Part shown: positions 8,688 to 19,338 of the stretch, in pieces
Layout: each line of letters opens with the position of its first letter
Numbering within the stretch: the stretch's first letter is position 1
DNA from: Tatlockia sp.
GTDB taxonomy: Bacteria > Pseudomonadota > Gammaproteobacteria > Legionellales > Legionellaceae
DNA length: 64,000 bases
Reading direction: 5' to 3'
Assembly: GCA_013697725.1 (NCBI GenBank)
Contig: JACCWI010000019.1
Location: 1 to 64,000, forward strand
The notes under the pieces: generated by a model
Database searches by the model: none
Told to the model about the DNA's origin: nothing
The model's input: only the letters and a program-made list of their open reading frames with translations
Made by a program: the position numbers and the translations under genes

Positions 8688-11600
8688 CTAATAAGCCCTT
8701 TTAAAAGCACAGATAACCCGAGGTTTTTCTTGTTGTATTTCCTCTCTTTCCGTTTGCTGAGCAAAAAAACCAGCTGAACGGGGAGCTTGTACAGAAGCCA
8801 ATTTATCAACGTTAAATTTATCAATGTTAATAGGTATTAAACGAGTAGCAAATTTTTCTTCTTTTGTCTTTAAAGTTTTAAGCCATTCCGCAGCTGCATC
8901 AAATAGATCTCTCTGTGTTGGAGCAGGGGATAAATATTCATGCTTTGCCTGCTCGAATTTATTTTGATAAATCCAAATCATATAATCAATGGTTTCAGCA
9001 TCAAGACCCAGAGAGGTCAAAATAGTTTTTAGTTCAAGAGGAGAATAAGGAGGAAGGACATGTTTTATACGACGCCGATCCACTGCCGTATTTGCTTTAT
9101 TTCGTCCTGCCCTGGTCGGTGGATTTCCCGTAGCAATATAATAAAAACCTGGTTTTTCAGGACGGCTTCCATCCAATTTTCTCCCACCGGCAATTGAATT
9201 ATGTAAGCGTTCGTTAAGCGGCGCACAATTAATTTCATCAATGATTAGGCGTTCACCCTTATCAAACGCTTGAATGATTAAGCGATCTTTGTCCTCAGTT
9301 TGCATCGAAACTGGCAAGTAGTGACAAGCGACCTGGCTGTCATTTTTTTGCTCTTTGCCCAATGAAGATTTGCCGCTACCAGGCTCTCCTTCAATAAAAA
9401 TGCCGATTAATCCACCATAGAGCTGAGCTTCATTGAGTTGGGGATTGTTTTGGCGATAATGAGCTAAAGAATTCATATCATCTAGCAGTTGATAAAGCGG
9501 CTTTCGAGAAGGCGTTAGGGTGAATTCTTTGGATAGAGAAAAGCTGTTAACTGTTAGAGCGGGTGGATGGAACAGCTTTTCAAAGCTTTTGCGCTTAGCC
9601 TTGGGTACTAGGCTCTGTGCAAGCTGATAAGCATAATGTTTGCTAACTAGGATTGGAGCCGCTTGTGGATTTTTAACCATATGAGAAAGGATTAGCAAGG
9701 CCATCATTTGTACCTCTCGCGGTGAAATGAGTACCTCATCATTAGAATTTTCACATAAAAATCGATAAACTTTTAATAGCTCACGAGAAATGACTAAGGA
9801 ATGATTCTCCAGTAAGGTTTGAGCAAAAATGGGATTTAAAATGACGTCATAAATAAATTCCTGCGGCAAGGGTTCAAAGACGATTGCAGACCCATGACGT
9901 TCAAAAAAGCTAACCACTTTGCGTTCGCCCCCCTCACTTAAAGGATTTGCAGCAAAGGCAGCTTTATGGTTTCCATCGAGTAGATGGGATTCACGATCGA
10001 TCCAGATTTGTGGTGGATTAGCATATAAGCCTTCAAATTCACTGTATTCTTTCGAAAGCGTATTGGCTTCATCCCAGAATAAAATTTTCCTAAGATTGGA
10101 CTTGTCTTTTGCCCAAGCTAGAAGTTCAAATTCCCCGTTGTAAACTTTAGTATTGGGTTCCTTCGCTAGATGTTTTTCGACAAAGCTTGATTTACCAACC
10201 CCGGTTAGTCCTGTTAACAGCACATAGGGTGATTTTTCCAAAATTGCATTCACATCATTAAGACGTTTGCTAATAAATTCTTGAGTTTTCAAATTGCTAT
10301 TCACTTCATCGAAATCCTGCAAATTTATTGTGCCAGGCAAACTATGCATTCCTTGCCAAGGGTCAGCTTGAGGATGAATTAATCTTGCTTGTAATTTGGA
10401 TAGGGGCTCAGTTTCCAGCTGTTCTAAGGAATCAATTTGCTCTTGGGTGAAATACTGTTTGAGGATTGAGCATTTCTCTGCAGTGGTTACCCAGTGTTTT
10501 TTTGAAGCAAGGTAATTTAAATTAACCACGTCTTCACTAACTACTAATAATTTCCCATCCCTTCTCCCCCCCTGCATATCCAATAATAAAGGAGCCAGAG
10601 CGTCAGCTAATTCAAGTGAAAACTGACCTTTTAAAATAACTTTGTTGCCATTTTCCAGTGCTACTTCCAAGGCATTTTCAGATTGATGGAATTCTAAGCT
10701 GAGGTTGTCCTTATTAAAGTGTCCGTTAAGCTTATAAAGTAAATCAGCACTGGTTAATTCAGAGACGTCGATTATTTGCCAGACTTCCTCGCCTACTAAT
10801 TGCGAAAGGCTCAGATCAATATCGGTTGTTTCAATGACAAGTGGAGTGTAACTTGGTGTCGCGTTTGGTAAAGGATGTTCAGCTAAAATTCTAGGCAAAT
10901 CCACTGCAGAGGCGCAATAGCAGTGTAAATCAACATTAAATTTATCACATTCATTGAGAAGCCTTGCCCACTCATTCTCATTGAGGGCTCTTGTTAAATG
11001 CACGGTGAACTTATTATTTTCATGAGCTTCAATTAAACCAGCAACCGTATCAAGCTGGCTTGTATCATTGTCACATTCGTAGCGGCTAAAATATTGGCTT
11101 AACAGTGTCGGATTTAAAACGGTTGCTCCGTGCGTGAGCTCATTGCTAAGAGTAAAATTTCTCTTTAATCTAGGCCAATCGTAGCCTTCACTGCGACTAA
11201 AATTCGTTTGATGGATAGCAATTTTTTCACCAAAGCATTCAATATAGCCAAGGGTGATAGCGCGTTCCCAGAAATGACAAAAATTATCGTCTTCCCACAA
11301 GCCATTTTGGATATCAATTAGCAGACCCGATTTTAAGGCAGTTAGCAATTCGCCGTCTTTAAACACCAATTTATCTTTTTTTATTATCCATTGCCCAAGT
11401 AAAAATTTTTGCCAATTTTTATCCCTAAATAAATTGATAGGATAAAGTTTTCCTTTAAAATTAGCTGCGGGTTCAAGCTTCGGTTTGCTAAAAATTTGAC
11501 CCCCGCTTAAAGGACAGGTTTCAATGTTATTAGTACCAAAGCGTGAATAAAAATCATCACCCTGGTAGCAATCAGCTTTGTCGGGATTTATAAGCCCAAT

Positions 11601-14600
11601 AACGACCATAGAATTTGGCAGCGCTACGCCATCAATGTTAGGGTTAATGTCAATTAAGGTATTGGTCGCTACGATCTGATCGTCATCAAAACGGTCGTAA
11701 TTAACAATTAATATAGGCGGATTGGCACTGCTGTGCTTTCTAGTTAAAAAATCATGCAACGATCCAGCCTGTACTTCCTCGCCAGCTCTTGGTATGCCCT
11801 GATCGCCAATTTTCTCGATAAAATTTGACGAGCAAATTAATTCTTCTGCCGAATGAATGTAAAAAACGGGGCGACCCAGGCGTTGACATTGAGATTCAAT
11901 TGCCAAACTTAAGGCTAAAACATCGTCACTTGAGGATAATTCAATCAGCTGTTTAGGCTTAAAGCCAGACACTAGATGTTGAACATAGGCATCACTAGAA
12001 TTGAAATGTTTCTTTTCTTTCTTCCAGGTTTCTAATCGTCGTTCAAAATCAATTTTAATTTTAGGGAGTTCTTCAAATTCGGGTACAGACTGAAATGGTT
12101 TTTCCTCAGTCTGATTAGACCGCTCTGTTTGATTTTGGTTAATTTTAAGTTCAGCTGCATAACCACCTAAATCATAAGCAAGCCATGGGGAATTTTTATC
12201 GGTTTTAATTTCAACAAAGGCGTGGCAATCATTAGTAATAAAACGACAAGTCGTTGAGTCGGGGAAGCCATATTCTTTTTTATGGTTTTGAATTGCATCC
12301 ATGAGTGCTACAGCACGATGACGGCAAGCGCCCTTTCGAGCAGCATTAATCGCGTTAAGGTAAATCTGTCCTGTTCCGGGGCCTTTAAAACTATGGCCGC
12401 CTTCCTTAAAACCAATATAATTATTGATTAACTGCTTTAATGCCGGTGCTAACTCTTTATTTTCTTGAGGCCAGGTTTCAAGTAGAAAATCGATTTGAAC
12501 TGTTTGAGACTTACCATCAGTAGCACGAATATAATAAATATTATCTCGCAAGGAATATTTAATTTCATGTGATCCGGAGTCGCCGCTAAGGTGGTAAACC
12601 AGGATTTTTTCCGTCGAGGATAGAGAACGCAAGGTTTGCCATTCCGCATCTAAAATTAAAGTCATTTCCCCATAAAAAAGTTCAGTATTTTCAGTCACAG
12701 CACTTCGTTTAAATTGTTCAAAAAGATTAATTGGAGATTGATGTATAAAAACCGTTTGCAATTGCAAATCAAATTCATCCGCTTCTGCGTGATTGTTTAA
12801 ACTAAAAGCCTGATTAAGGTGGACAGGTGAAGGGCTTAGTTCCAACCGATGATAAACACTGCCACGGTATTTGCTGGGATGAGGATTTAAATTTTTTCCA
12901 ATGAAAATTTGATTAAGCTGATATTCTCTCAAAACAGGCGTGGTATCTGCATCGACTTCCAGGGATGAATTAGCTCTTTGTGCTTTTGGCTCCAAGCAAT
13001 TTATAAGAGTGGGACTGGTAAAATTTTCATTTTGAGCTGCAACCTGTAAAATTCTTTGCTCCCAAAACTCAGACTGAGCCAACTTAATTTTAGGAGCAGT
13101 GTTATCACCTACTTCGCAAAATATCAGACCCTTCGTTTTTCTTTCATTGATAAGCCGAATAATTTTTACCGAACTTTCATGCGCTCTGAAGTTATTTTTA
13201 TTCTTATAGATGATAGTTAATTTTTTTAGATAAGGAGCAGCCTCTAAAGCTAAGAGTAATAATTTTGCATTTTTTTCTGCTGTTTCTAAATCAAGCGTAA
13301 GACTTAGCTCACCCAAGGACTCTAAGTTCTGCAAGCTATCTATCGACGAAATAAAATAGGAACTTAAGTTTAACGAACTCAACGCTTTATGCTCTGTTAC
13401 AAATAAGTTATATACAAAATCAGGAGGCAAATCTGCTCCCACTAAATTCAGATCTTTCAAAGAGGATAAATTTAGCTTTATATTAGTGACTGCAACTTTT
13501 TCTTTTCTTGATGCGAAAGCAGTGTAATCAGTGTAATTCTGCAGGTTTAAATTTCTTAGCTTAGCTGCATTAGATATTAAGCAATACAGATTCGCTGTTG
13601 AAAACGCTAGGCTCGATAAATTCATTTTTGTTAATGAAGGAAAATTAAATTCCGCTGTAAATTCACCCGTTATGTTGGAGTCGCTCAAATTTATAGTTTT
13701 TAAATGGGGTGAATTGGCGATTAAAGATTGCAAGTTTATGGCAGATATAGAAGCCCGATTTAAATTTAAATGTTTAAGCTTGGATAAATTGAGAACTTGG
13801 CTAAAAATACCCATTATCTGCACTGCAGATAAATCAAGATAAGTTAAACAGCGCGTACTCTCTAAACAGCCCTCAAGTGTTTCAGCCGCAATAAGGCATC
13901 TAGTAATGGTTAAATTCTTAACCGAGCCCAAATCTAAATTGCACTTATATTCTTCATCGACGTTTTCATCGCTTAAAAGCTCTAAACCATCGAGGGTTAA
14001 GGACTTTAATTTATGCGATTTTGCAAGTAGAGCGCTAAGGCCAAAACGCAAATAGGGTATTAAATCAAAATCTTCGGTGATAATCAAAGTTTCTAGATCG
14101 TTAAGATTTATTGTATTTGTTCCGAGTTCACCGCTGATTCTTAGGTTACTAAAGCTAAGAACTTTCAATTTTATTGCATTAGCGAGAATGCACTGTAGGC
14201 TGGTTGCTGATAGAGATAATTGCGACAGGTTTAAATTTTGCATTAATTTAAAATTTAAATTTTCCTCTTGCATAAAGTCACCAATTATCGAACTACCATC
14301 TAAATTAAGATTATTTAATTTACATGAATTGCTAAGCAGATAGTATAAATTGTGAGCTATAATTTTAACCTTGGTTAGATTAAGGATTTCGAGCTCTGGT
14401 AAATTAAGCTGCACCTCGAGCTGACCCACAATAGTACAATCTTGCAAATTCAGTATCCGGAGATTATTAGCTTTATAAACTAAGCTATGGAGATTTTTGG
14501 CTGAAATAGTTGTATTGGATAGATCTAAATTTTCTAAAAATTCTAAATTTAAATTTTGACTGAAATCACCACTAAGCTTAATTCCACTCAAATTTAAATA

Positions 14601-15890
14601 TATTAGTGACTTTGACTGAGCTATAAGGGAAGATAAATTTTGAGCGCTACATGCAATATTCGATAAAACTAACTCTTCAAGCTGAATTAGTTTACTCGCT
14701 AGGTGTAACTCGTCAAGCTGATTTAACCTCAGAAATTTAATTAAGCCATCCAACGCATGGACAGCGGTCAAATCAAGGTATTTCACCGTTTTTAAATTAG
14801 ACAAAATAAGGTTCAAATTCGATTCTGATAAATTGGAGCCTGATATATTTAGGTGTTCAACCGCTTCTAAATTTAAAGCTGGGATGGTGAAATTACCATC
14901 CAGTTCCAATTGGGCAAAGCTTAGCCTTTTGAGATTTTTGCTTTTCAGTAAAAGCACTTGCAAAATGGAGATAGAAAGTCTGTAAGTATTATTGAGATAT
15001 AAATTTTCTAGAACATCCAGGTTAAAATTTAGGTTGAAATCCCCTTTAATAATGCATTTAGATAAATCCAGAGTTTGTAACCTTTCTGTCAGTCGAAGCA
15101 GTGCTTCAAGTTGCTGAGCATAGATAAAAGAACAGAGCTTAATCTGGCTGATTTGTTTTAATTGCTCCCAGTTTATCAAGTTATTTTCGAGAATTAATTC
15201 TTTATTTTTGATCAAATGATAAAAATTCTCAGATTGCGATAAATTTAATTTGCGATAGCGCTTCTTGATAGTAAGAAAGGGATAATCAATAATTAATTGA
15301 TTGAAAAGAATATTAGTATCTTGAGAAAATTCATCATGAACAATTGTTTTCCATTTTGGCGAGGCTTTTACCAGGGTTGATAAAATCACTTTTTTATCAT
15401 GAATGCTATAAACTAAATCTGAGCAATTTAATTGACGCGGTTTATCAAATTTCTGACTAGATATTGCTCGCAGCCAATGATCATCTAAAATTAACACCTG
15501 CTTTCTTATAAGCTTACACTGAGTCATAGCAGCGTTAATGATTACCTCATGAGGACAAGGAGTAATTTTATCAGGCTCCTCGTCCGTATCGGACTCTTTA
15601 GTGTGGGTCCACGGTTTGACTTTTCCATTTTGCCAAATAAAAATAGCAAAACCATCATCGATAAGTTGATTTATGATTTCACTGGTATTGCTAATTCGTT
15701 CAGCCGACCAAGTGCTTACGGTCCAATCCGCAAAAATTAAAGATTTTTTCTTCAACTTAAAGGGAGGAGTTGGGGATTTCCAGCAAGGCTTGTTGTTGAT
15801 CATTAGAATTAGATCCAACTCGCCGGGAGGTTTATTGCGATAAGCAGATGCTGAACTTTTAAATTTGTAGTAAAACTGTTTTGGGTACAA
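8688..15890 (-). CDS. Giant LRR / transglutaminase-like / tandem AAA+ protein, 2400 aa
   Basis: Domains in order: an N-terminal domain of about 100 aa with KSLIFADWTVSTWSAE; irregular leucine-rich repeats at about 230-900 (recurring LEXLXLSNXXI...LXXLLXXSXXL units); a papain/transglutaminase-like region with Cys1189 (KGACRHRA), His1223 (CHAFVEI) and Asp1240 (YDLGG); a long middle region; AAA ATPase 1 with Walker A GLTGVGKSS (Lys1900) and KILFWDEAN; AAA ATPase 2 with GEPGSGKSS (Lys2174), RLIIDEINCAP and sensor-like YIATGNPP. The AAA pair resembles the MoxR/midasin/dynein-type AAA_5 group. It may remodel or process a target recognised by the LRRs, by inference only. The TTG at 15890 is supported because its MYPK start aligns with MYSK of the paralogue at 57045, but the ribosome binding site is weak. 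The C-terminus REEIQQEKPRV is E-block-like. Confidence 0.75.
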   Translation of the reverse strand: MYPKQFYYKFKSSASAYRNKPPGELDLILMINNKPCWKSPTPPFKLKKKSLIFADWTVSTWSAERISNTSEIINQLIDDGFAIFIWQNGKVKPWTHTKESDTDEEPDKITPCPHEVIINAAMTQCKLIRKQVLILDDHWLRAISSQKFDKPRQLNCSDLVYSIHDKKVILSTLVKASPKWKTIVHDEFSQDTNILFNQLIIDYPFLTIKKRYRKLNLSQSENFYHLIKNKELILENNLINWEQLKQISQIKLCSFIYAQQLEALLRLTERLQTLDLSKCIIKGDFNLNFNLDVLENLYLNNTYRLSISILQVLLLKSKNLKRLSFAQLELDGNFTIPALNLEAVEHLNISGSNLSESNLNLILSNLKTVKYLDLTAVHALDGLIKFLRLNQLDELHLASKLIQLEELVLSNIACSAQNLSSLIAQSKSLIYLNLSGIKLSGDFSQNLNLEFLENLDLSNTTISAKNLHSLVYKANNLRILNLQDCTIVGQLEVQLNLPELEILNLTKVKIIAHNLYYLLSNSCKLNNLNLDGSSIIGDFMQEENLNFKLMQNLNLSQLSLSATSLQCILANAIKLKVLSFSNLRISGELGTNTINLNDLETLIITEDFDLIPYLRFGLSALLAKSHKLKSLTLDGLELLSDENVDEEYKCNLDLGSVKNLTITRCLIAAETLEGCLESTRCLTYLDLSAVQIMGIFSQVLNLSKLKHLNLNRASISAINLQSLIANSPHLKTINLSDSNITGEFTAEFNFPSLTKMNLSSLAFSTANLYCLISNAAKLRNLNLQNYTDYTAFASRKEKVAVTNIKLNLSSLKDLNLVGADLPPDFVYNLFVTEHKALSSLNLSSYFISSIDSLQNLESLGELSLTLDLETAEKNAKLLLLALEAAPYLKKLTIIYKNKNNFRAHESSVKIIRLINERKTKGLIFCEVGDNTAPKIKLAQSEFWEQRILQVAAQNENFTSPTLINCLEPKAQRANSSLEVDADTTPVLREYQLNQIFIGKNLNPHPSKYRGSVYHRLELSPSPVHLNQAFSLNNHAEADEFDLQLQTVFIHQSPINLFEQFKRSAVTENTELFYGEMTLILDAEWQTLRSLSSTEKILVYHLSGDSGSHEIKYSLRDNIYYIRATDGKSQTVQIDFLLETWPQENKELAPALKQLINNYIGFKEGGHSFKGPGTGQIYLNAINAARKGACRHRAVALMDAIQNHKKEYGFPDSTTCRFITNDCHAFVEIKTDKNSPWLAYDLGGYAAELKINQNQTERSNQTEEKPFQSVPEFEELPKIKIDFERRLETWKKEKKHFNSSDAYVQHLVSGFKPKQLIELSSSDDVLALSLAIESQCQRLGRPVFYIHSAEELICSSNFIEKIGDQGIPRAGEEVQAGSLHDFLTRKHSSANPPILIVNYDRFDDDQIVATNTLIDINPNIDGVALPNSMVVIGLINPDKADCYQGDDFYSRFGTNNIETCPLSGGQIFSKPKLEPAANFKGKLYPINLFRDKNWQKFLLGQWIIKKDKLVFKDGELLTALKSGLLIDIQNGLWEDDNFCHFWERAITLGYIECFGEKIAIHQTNFSRSEGYDWPRLKRNFTLSNELTHGATVLNPTLLSQYFSRYECDNDTSQLDTVAGLIEAHENNKFTVHLTRALNENEWARLLNECDKFNVDLHCYCASAVDLPRILAEHPLPNATPSYTPLVIETTDIDLSLSQLVGEEVWQIIDVSELTSADLLYKLNGHFNKDNLSLEFHQSENALEVALENGNKVILKGQFSLELADALAPLLLDMQGGRRDGKLLVVSEDVVNLNYLASKKHWVTTAEKCSILKQYFTQEQIDSLEQLETEPLSKLQARLIHPQADPWQGMHSLPGTINLQDFDEVNSNLKTQEFISKRLNDVNAILEKSPYVLLTGLTGVGKSSFVEKHLAKEPNTKVYNGEFELLAWAKDKSNLRKILFWDEANTLSKEYSEFEGLYANPPQIWIDRESHLLDGNHKAAFAANPLSEGGERKVVSFFERHGSAIVFEPLPQEFIYDVILNPIFAQTLLENHSLVISRELLKVYRFLCENSNDEVLISPREVQMMALLILSHMVKNPQAAPILVSKHYAYQLAQSLVPKAKRKSFEKLFHPPALTVNSFSLSKEFTLTPSRKPLYQLLDDMNSLAHYRQNNPQLNEAQLYGGLIGIFIEGEPGSGKSSLGKEQKNDSQVACHYLPVSMQTEDKDRLIIQAFDKGERLIIDEINCAPLNERLHNSIAGGRKLDGSRPEKPGFYYIATGNPPTRAGRNKANTAVDRRRIKHVLPPYSPLELKTILTSLGLDAETIDYMIWIYQNKFEQAKHEYLSPAPTQRDLFDAAAEWLKTLKTKEEKFATRLIPINIDKFNVDKLASVQAPRSAGFFAQQTEREEIQQEKPRVICAFKRAY

Positions 15891-16017
15891 AATAAACCTA
15901 AATATATATCAACAATTTCGCAATTTTATCATATAAAATTTACTTTGATCAATAAACAGGCATTTAATCGGTTTTAGAATAATTTCCTCTCTCCTTTACT
16001 CAAGGTAGGTAGGCATC

Positions 16018-19000
16018 TTAAAAATTTATTGAGATAGCTTGAACATTAATCTCGGAAGACTCAAGGCTGAGCGGTTCTAAATTTACCTCTAATCCTGGTT
16101 TAGGCTTATGTGAGAATTGATAGCGCTTAGCATCCTCAATGAGCACCTCGGGCTGAGACCTAACTTTTTTAACTTGGCCCAAGTTTATTTTTGCATAACT
16201 TTCTTCGACTAAACAATCAATCGACTGAACAACTTCATTTATGGTATGCATCGGATCGGCAAATACCACAGATTTCATCGGTCGGGTCGCGGCTAAGAAC
16301 TCTCCTATTCTACAATAAATGTTATGAACAAACCAAAATCCTTTGTGCATAAAATGCCCCGTGGGCAGCTCAATGAAAGCACTAAGGCGCCCGATTAACA
16401 TTGTCGTTAATAGAGCAAACGTTTTAAAAGGACTGAAAGCTATATTTACAGCAATATACAAAGCATTCGCTGTAATATTATAAATGCGGGTTATATCTTT
16501 GGCCATCTTGCGCACCAAAGCCTCGGCTGCTTGTTTCACCGGTTCTGCTGGTTTGGGATTATTAATGAACCAGGCAACTGCGCTCATGATTGCCGAAGCG
16601 CCCAAGCGAACTAAGGCTGGAATATAGCCGAAAGGTACTGCAAGAACTTGATAAGCGACTGAGCGGTCTTTTTCAGGATAGATTAATTTTTTAAGGGAAA
16701 GTGCTTGTTCTCTAGTGAAAATTGTATCAATTTGGCGTTCAAGATCAAATTGTGTATTGAAGTTTAATTTAGCAAGAAAGGGTGCATGTTTAGCTAGCCA
16801 TTGTACCATTTCCAGCCGTTGCATCATTAAACCAACTTCTCGCATAATAAGCGGGTCGCCTTGCAAATGTTGCAAAATTCTTGCTAATTTCTCAGAGTTA
16901 TAAGGAATTTCAACACTTATCGGTTCATTAGAGTCATTTGACACCAGAACTAAAACGCCACCAACACCTAATTTAACTCCAATTACTGGATAATTTAGTA
17001 CATCACTGGAACCTAGTTCCTCCCGAATGTAATCACCTAAAACAGGAACATGCGCTAAAGCATAACCGATACCATAGGCGGCTGAAAAAAGAAAAGCCGC
17101 GCTAAGCGGATCTTCAATAATGGCTTGCATGGCATGTAAAACCTCAGAACTCGGACCCTCTGTCAGTCCCCAAGCGAGATGAACACCTTGAGCCAACGAT
17201 AAACTGCCGCAAGCTGCTTTAGATAGGGTAGAAGAGCCAACTAACCCGGCAAATTGGTTAAAACCATTGACAAATTGGCTGCCTAAAAACGTCTTGGCTG
17301 TCATTGGGAAGAAAATACTAACCCCGCCCACCATAAAGGCCGAAGAAAAAATAAGCGCACCCACTGGATCTTTAGTAAACAAATTATGAGTGAAATGGCC
17401 AGAAAAACCGCCAATGCCCTGCACCATAGCGATAAGTAAATCATGTTCTTCACCATAACTGAGGTGATAATCTGATTGAGCCAATATTTTTTGAGGGTTT
17501 TCTGCAAAGGTTTCGGAGGTATAGGCTTCAAGCCCTTTTAATATTTTTAGTTCTTCACTGCTAATAAGAGCAATTTGTTGGTTAGCTTCAGCGAAAGTTT
17601 CAGCGGCCAGGGGTAATTTTTTTGAAGACGCCCAATCATTTTGCATATCCAAGCGCAAATAAAGGGTAAAGGTTTTACCAAAATTTCTAATTCCTTTAAC
17701 CGTGTCCTTCAAAATAGTACCTACAGTTTTGAGTAAATGCCAGCCCTTCATCCACATTGGATAAAAAGGCTTTGATTGAGCCAGCAATTGTGCAGCATAG
17801 GTTTTAAAAGTATCACCTTCACCTTCCCAGGGTTGAGTCGGGTAAATTATTCCTTTAAACCAATTAGCTAGATAGTGAATAAAAGCAGCGCCAAAATTGC
17901 GGTGAGTATTCCACTTAGTTGCGAATATTTTTTCCAAAACCGCAGAACTGGGTTGCTCAGGATTAGACTGATTAATTATACGAGGACTCATCCAATCGGA
18001 TGTATAATCAACCCTATCCCAACCTTCAATAAAGCTGATTGCAATCAGTGCTTGCTTTTCCTCAGCAGGCGATAAATTAGCTTGACCAAAGTCATAGACT
18101 AGAGTTTGTCCTGTAGAGGCATAAAGACCATGATGTTTTGCGTTGACTGCATTGCGCAGATCGGGTTTATGTTTGTCGATTAAATCACTGGCATCAGCAA
18201 TAAGATTATTCATTTCACCGCGGGTAAACGCACCAATGGCAAAGACAACATCCTGATTTAAGCCTTGAAATTCGTAGAGGTTTTTCTGCATCTGTCGTTT
18301 TACGAAATCTAAAATTGATTCGCTCCCACGTGCTCGATTAGCATAGCGAGTAGTTTCTTGTTGCTCTAATTGCTGCCAATATAATTTGGCGTTTTTTATA
18401 TCTTCATCCAAATCAGCGATGATTTTATCGGGCAAACTATTATAATTTAGGCCTTCTAAATTTAAGCCTGAAAATTTTGATCTGACAGAGTTTTTATAAC
18501 CCTCTAAATGAGCGATATAATTACTTAGATCTCTTTCATAGTTCGCTTTAGGCGCAGAGGTGTTGACTAAAGATTCTAAATTCTGCATCAATTCAAAGCG
18601 ATCTTGAAAGACATCGAGTAAGGCCAACTTTAAGGCTTGTGTGTTTGAAACCATTAATTTATTTTCATGGACTATGCGTTCGTGAGCGATAATGCGGTAA
18701 TGACCAAGGGTTGAAATGACTTGTCCAGTTATCGATTCGGCTTTGATTATCCCCCACCGAACACCCGCTTTTAAAGTTTCAGCTTTTGTTTCCCAGAGCA
18801 GAGCGTAGTTTTTTTCATTTTTTTTAATAAAATGTACCTTACCTTTGGCTGCATCAGGAGCGCAAGTTTCTTTAGTGAACCAATCTTTTTCAGAAGAAAT
18901 CGCATTCCAGGGTGTAGTAGTGGGCGCTGGGGCTCGGATGGAAAATTCACTCGTATCTGAGAGAATAAAGGCTTGATATTGCTTGTTATAATATTTTTTA

Positions 19001-19029
19001 TAAACTAAATCTGCGCTATCAATTTTCAT
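16018..19029 (-). CDS. Large protein with several hydrophobic segments, 1003 aa, function unknown
   Basis: I do not recognise this protein. The N-terminal 500 aa are soluble-looking with helical, Gln/Asn-rich stretches. Hydrophobic segments occur at about 555-580 (GALIFSSAFMVGGVSIFF), 640-665, 685-700, 805-825 and 860-890 (IAVNIAFSPFKTFALLTTML). They are rich in Gly, Ala and Ser and could insert into a host or bacterial membrane. There is no cleavable signal peptide. ATG 19029 is preceded by GAGGAGTCTTA, an excellent ribosome binding site. It lies in the same minus-strand run as the 2400-aa and 1051-aa genes (127 bp upstream of the former). The genomic setting suggests an effector, but there is no clear C-terminal E-block (the tail is LSLESSEINVQAISINF). 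Confidence 0.65.
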   Translation of the reverse strand: MKIDSADLVYKKYYNKQYQAFILSDTSEFSIRAPAPTTTPWNAISSEKDWFTKETCAPDAAKGKVHFIKKNEKNYALLWETKAETLKAGVRWGIIKAESITGQVISTLGHYRIIAHERIVHENKLMVSNTQALKLALLDVFQDRFELMQNLESLVNTSAPKANYERDLSNYIAHLEGYKNSVRSKFSGLNLEGLNYNSLPDKIIADLDEDIKNAKLYWQQLEQQETTRYANRARGSESILDFVKRQMQKNLYEFQGLNQDVVFAIGAFTRGEMNNLIADASDLIDKHKPDLRNAVNAKHHGLYASTGQTLVYDFGQANLSPAEEKQALIAISFIEGWDRVDYTSDWMSPRIINQSNPEQPSSAVLEKIFATKWNTHRNFGAAFIHYLANWFKGIIYPTQPWEGEGDTFKTYAAQLLAQSKPFYPMWMKGWHLLKTVGTILKDTVKGIRNFGKTFTLYLRLDMQNDWASSKKLPLAAETFAEANQQIALISSEELKILKGLEAYTSETFAENPQKILAQSDYHLSYGEEHDLLIAMVQGIGGFSGHFTHNLFTKDPVGALIFSSAFMVGGVSIFFPMTAKTFLGSQFVNGFNQFAGLVGSSTLSKAACGSLSLAQGVHLAWGLTEGPSSEVLHAMQAIIEDPLSAAFLFSAAYGIGYALAHVPVLGDYIREELGSSDVLNYPVIGVKLGVGGVLVLVSNDSNEPISVEIPYNSEKLARILQHLQGDPLIMREVGLMMQRLEMVQWLAKHAPFLAKLNFNTQFDLERQIDTIFTREQALSLKKLIYPEKDRSVAYQVLAVPFGYIPALVRLGASAIMSAVAWFINNPKPAEPVKQAAEALVRKMAKDITRIYNITANALYIAVNIAFSPFKTFALLTTMLIGRLSAFIELPTGHFMHKGFWFVHNIYCRIGEFLAATRPMKSVVFADPMHTINEVVQSIDCLVEESYAKINLGQVKKVRSQPEVLIEDAKRYQFSHKPKPGLEVNLEPLSLESSEINVQAISINF

Positions 19030-19256
19030 TAAGACTCCTCACTATTTAGAGAGGAGTATAAGAATACTGCCTTAAGGAAATATTAATTGATGGAAATTTA
19101 TTCGGATATCTTAAAAAAAAACCATAAATTCATTTAAAAGATATTTAGCGATACAAATGATCCCTGAATTTATTTAGTTATAATAAACTGACATTAAACC
19201 CATCTGTCACATCTAAACTCTAGATGATTAACCTAAGATAGAGTATAATAATTAAT

Positions 19257-19338
19257 TGCGCCGATTTGAAACTCAGCTTGCGGGCGCTCAAAGGTCTGGC
19301 TTTTGGTCAGCACTTTTGTAAATACGGCTAAAGCGGTG
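19257..19338 (+). ncRNA. SAM-II-like riboswitch upstream of metNIQ
   Basis: The sequence has the SAM-II (SAM-alpha) layout: stem GCGCC (19258-19262) with GGCGC (19283-19287), conserved GATTTGA directly after the 5' strand, CTTGC before the 3' strand, then TCAAA, and finally AATACGGCTAAAGCGG (19321-19336), which supplies the pseudoknot GGCTAAA. An extra small hairpin (GGTCTGGCTTTTGGTCAGC, 19293-19311) sits in the loop before the GGCTAAA segment. SAM-II elements bind S-adenosylmethionine and normally repress translation of methionine genes. This one lies 52 nt before metN, as expected for regulation of methionine import. The call rests on manual motif matching. Confidence 0.72.
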
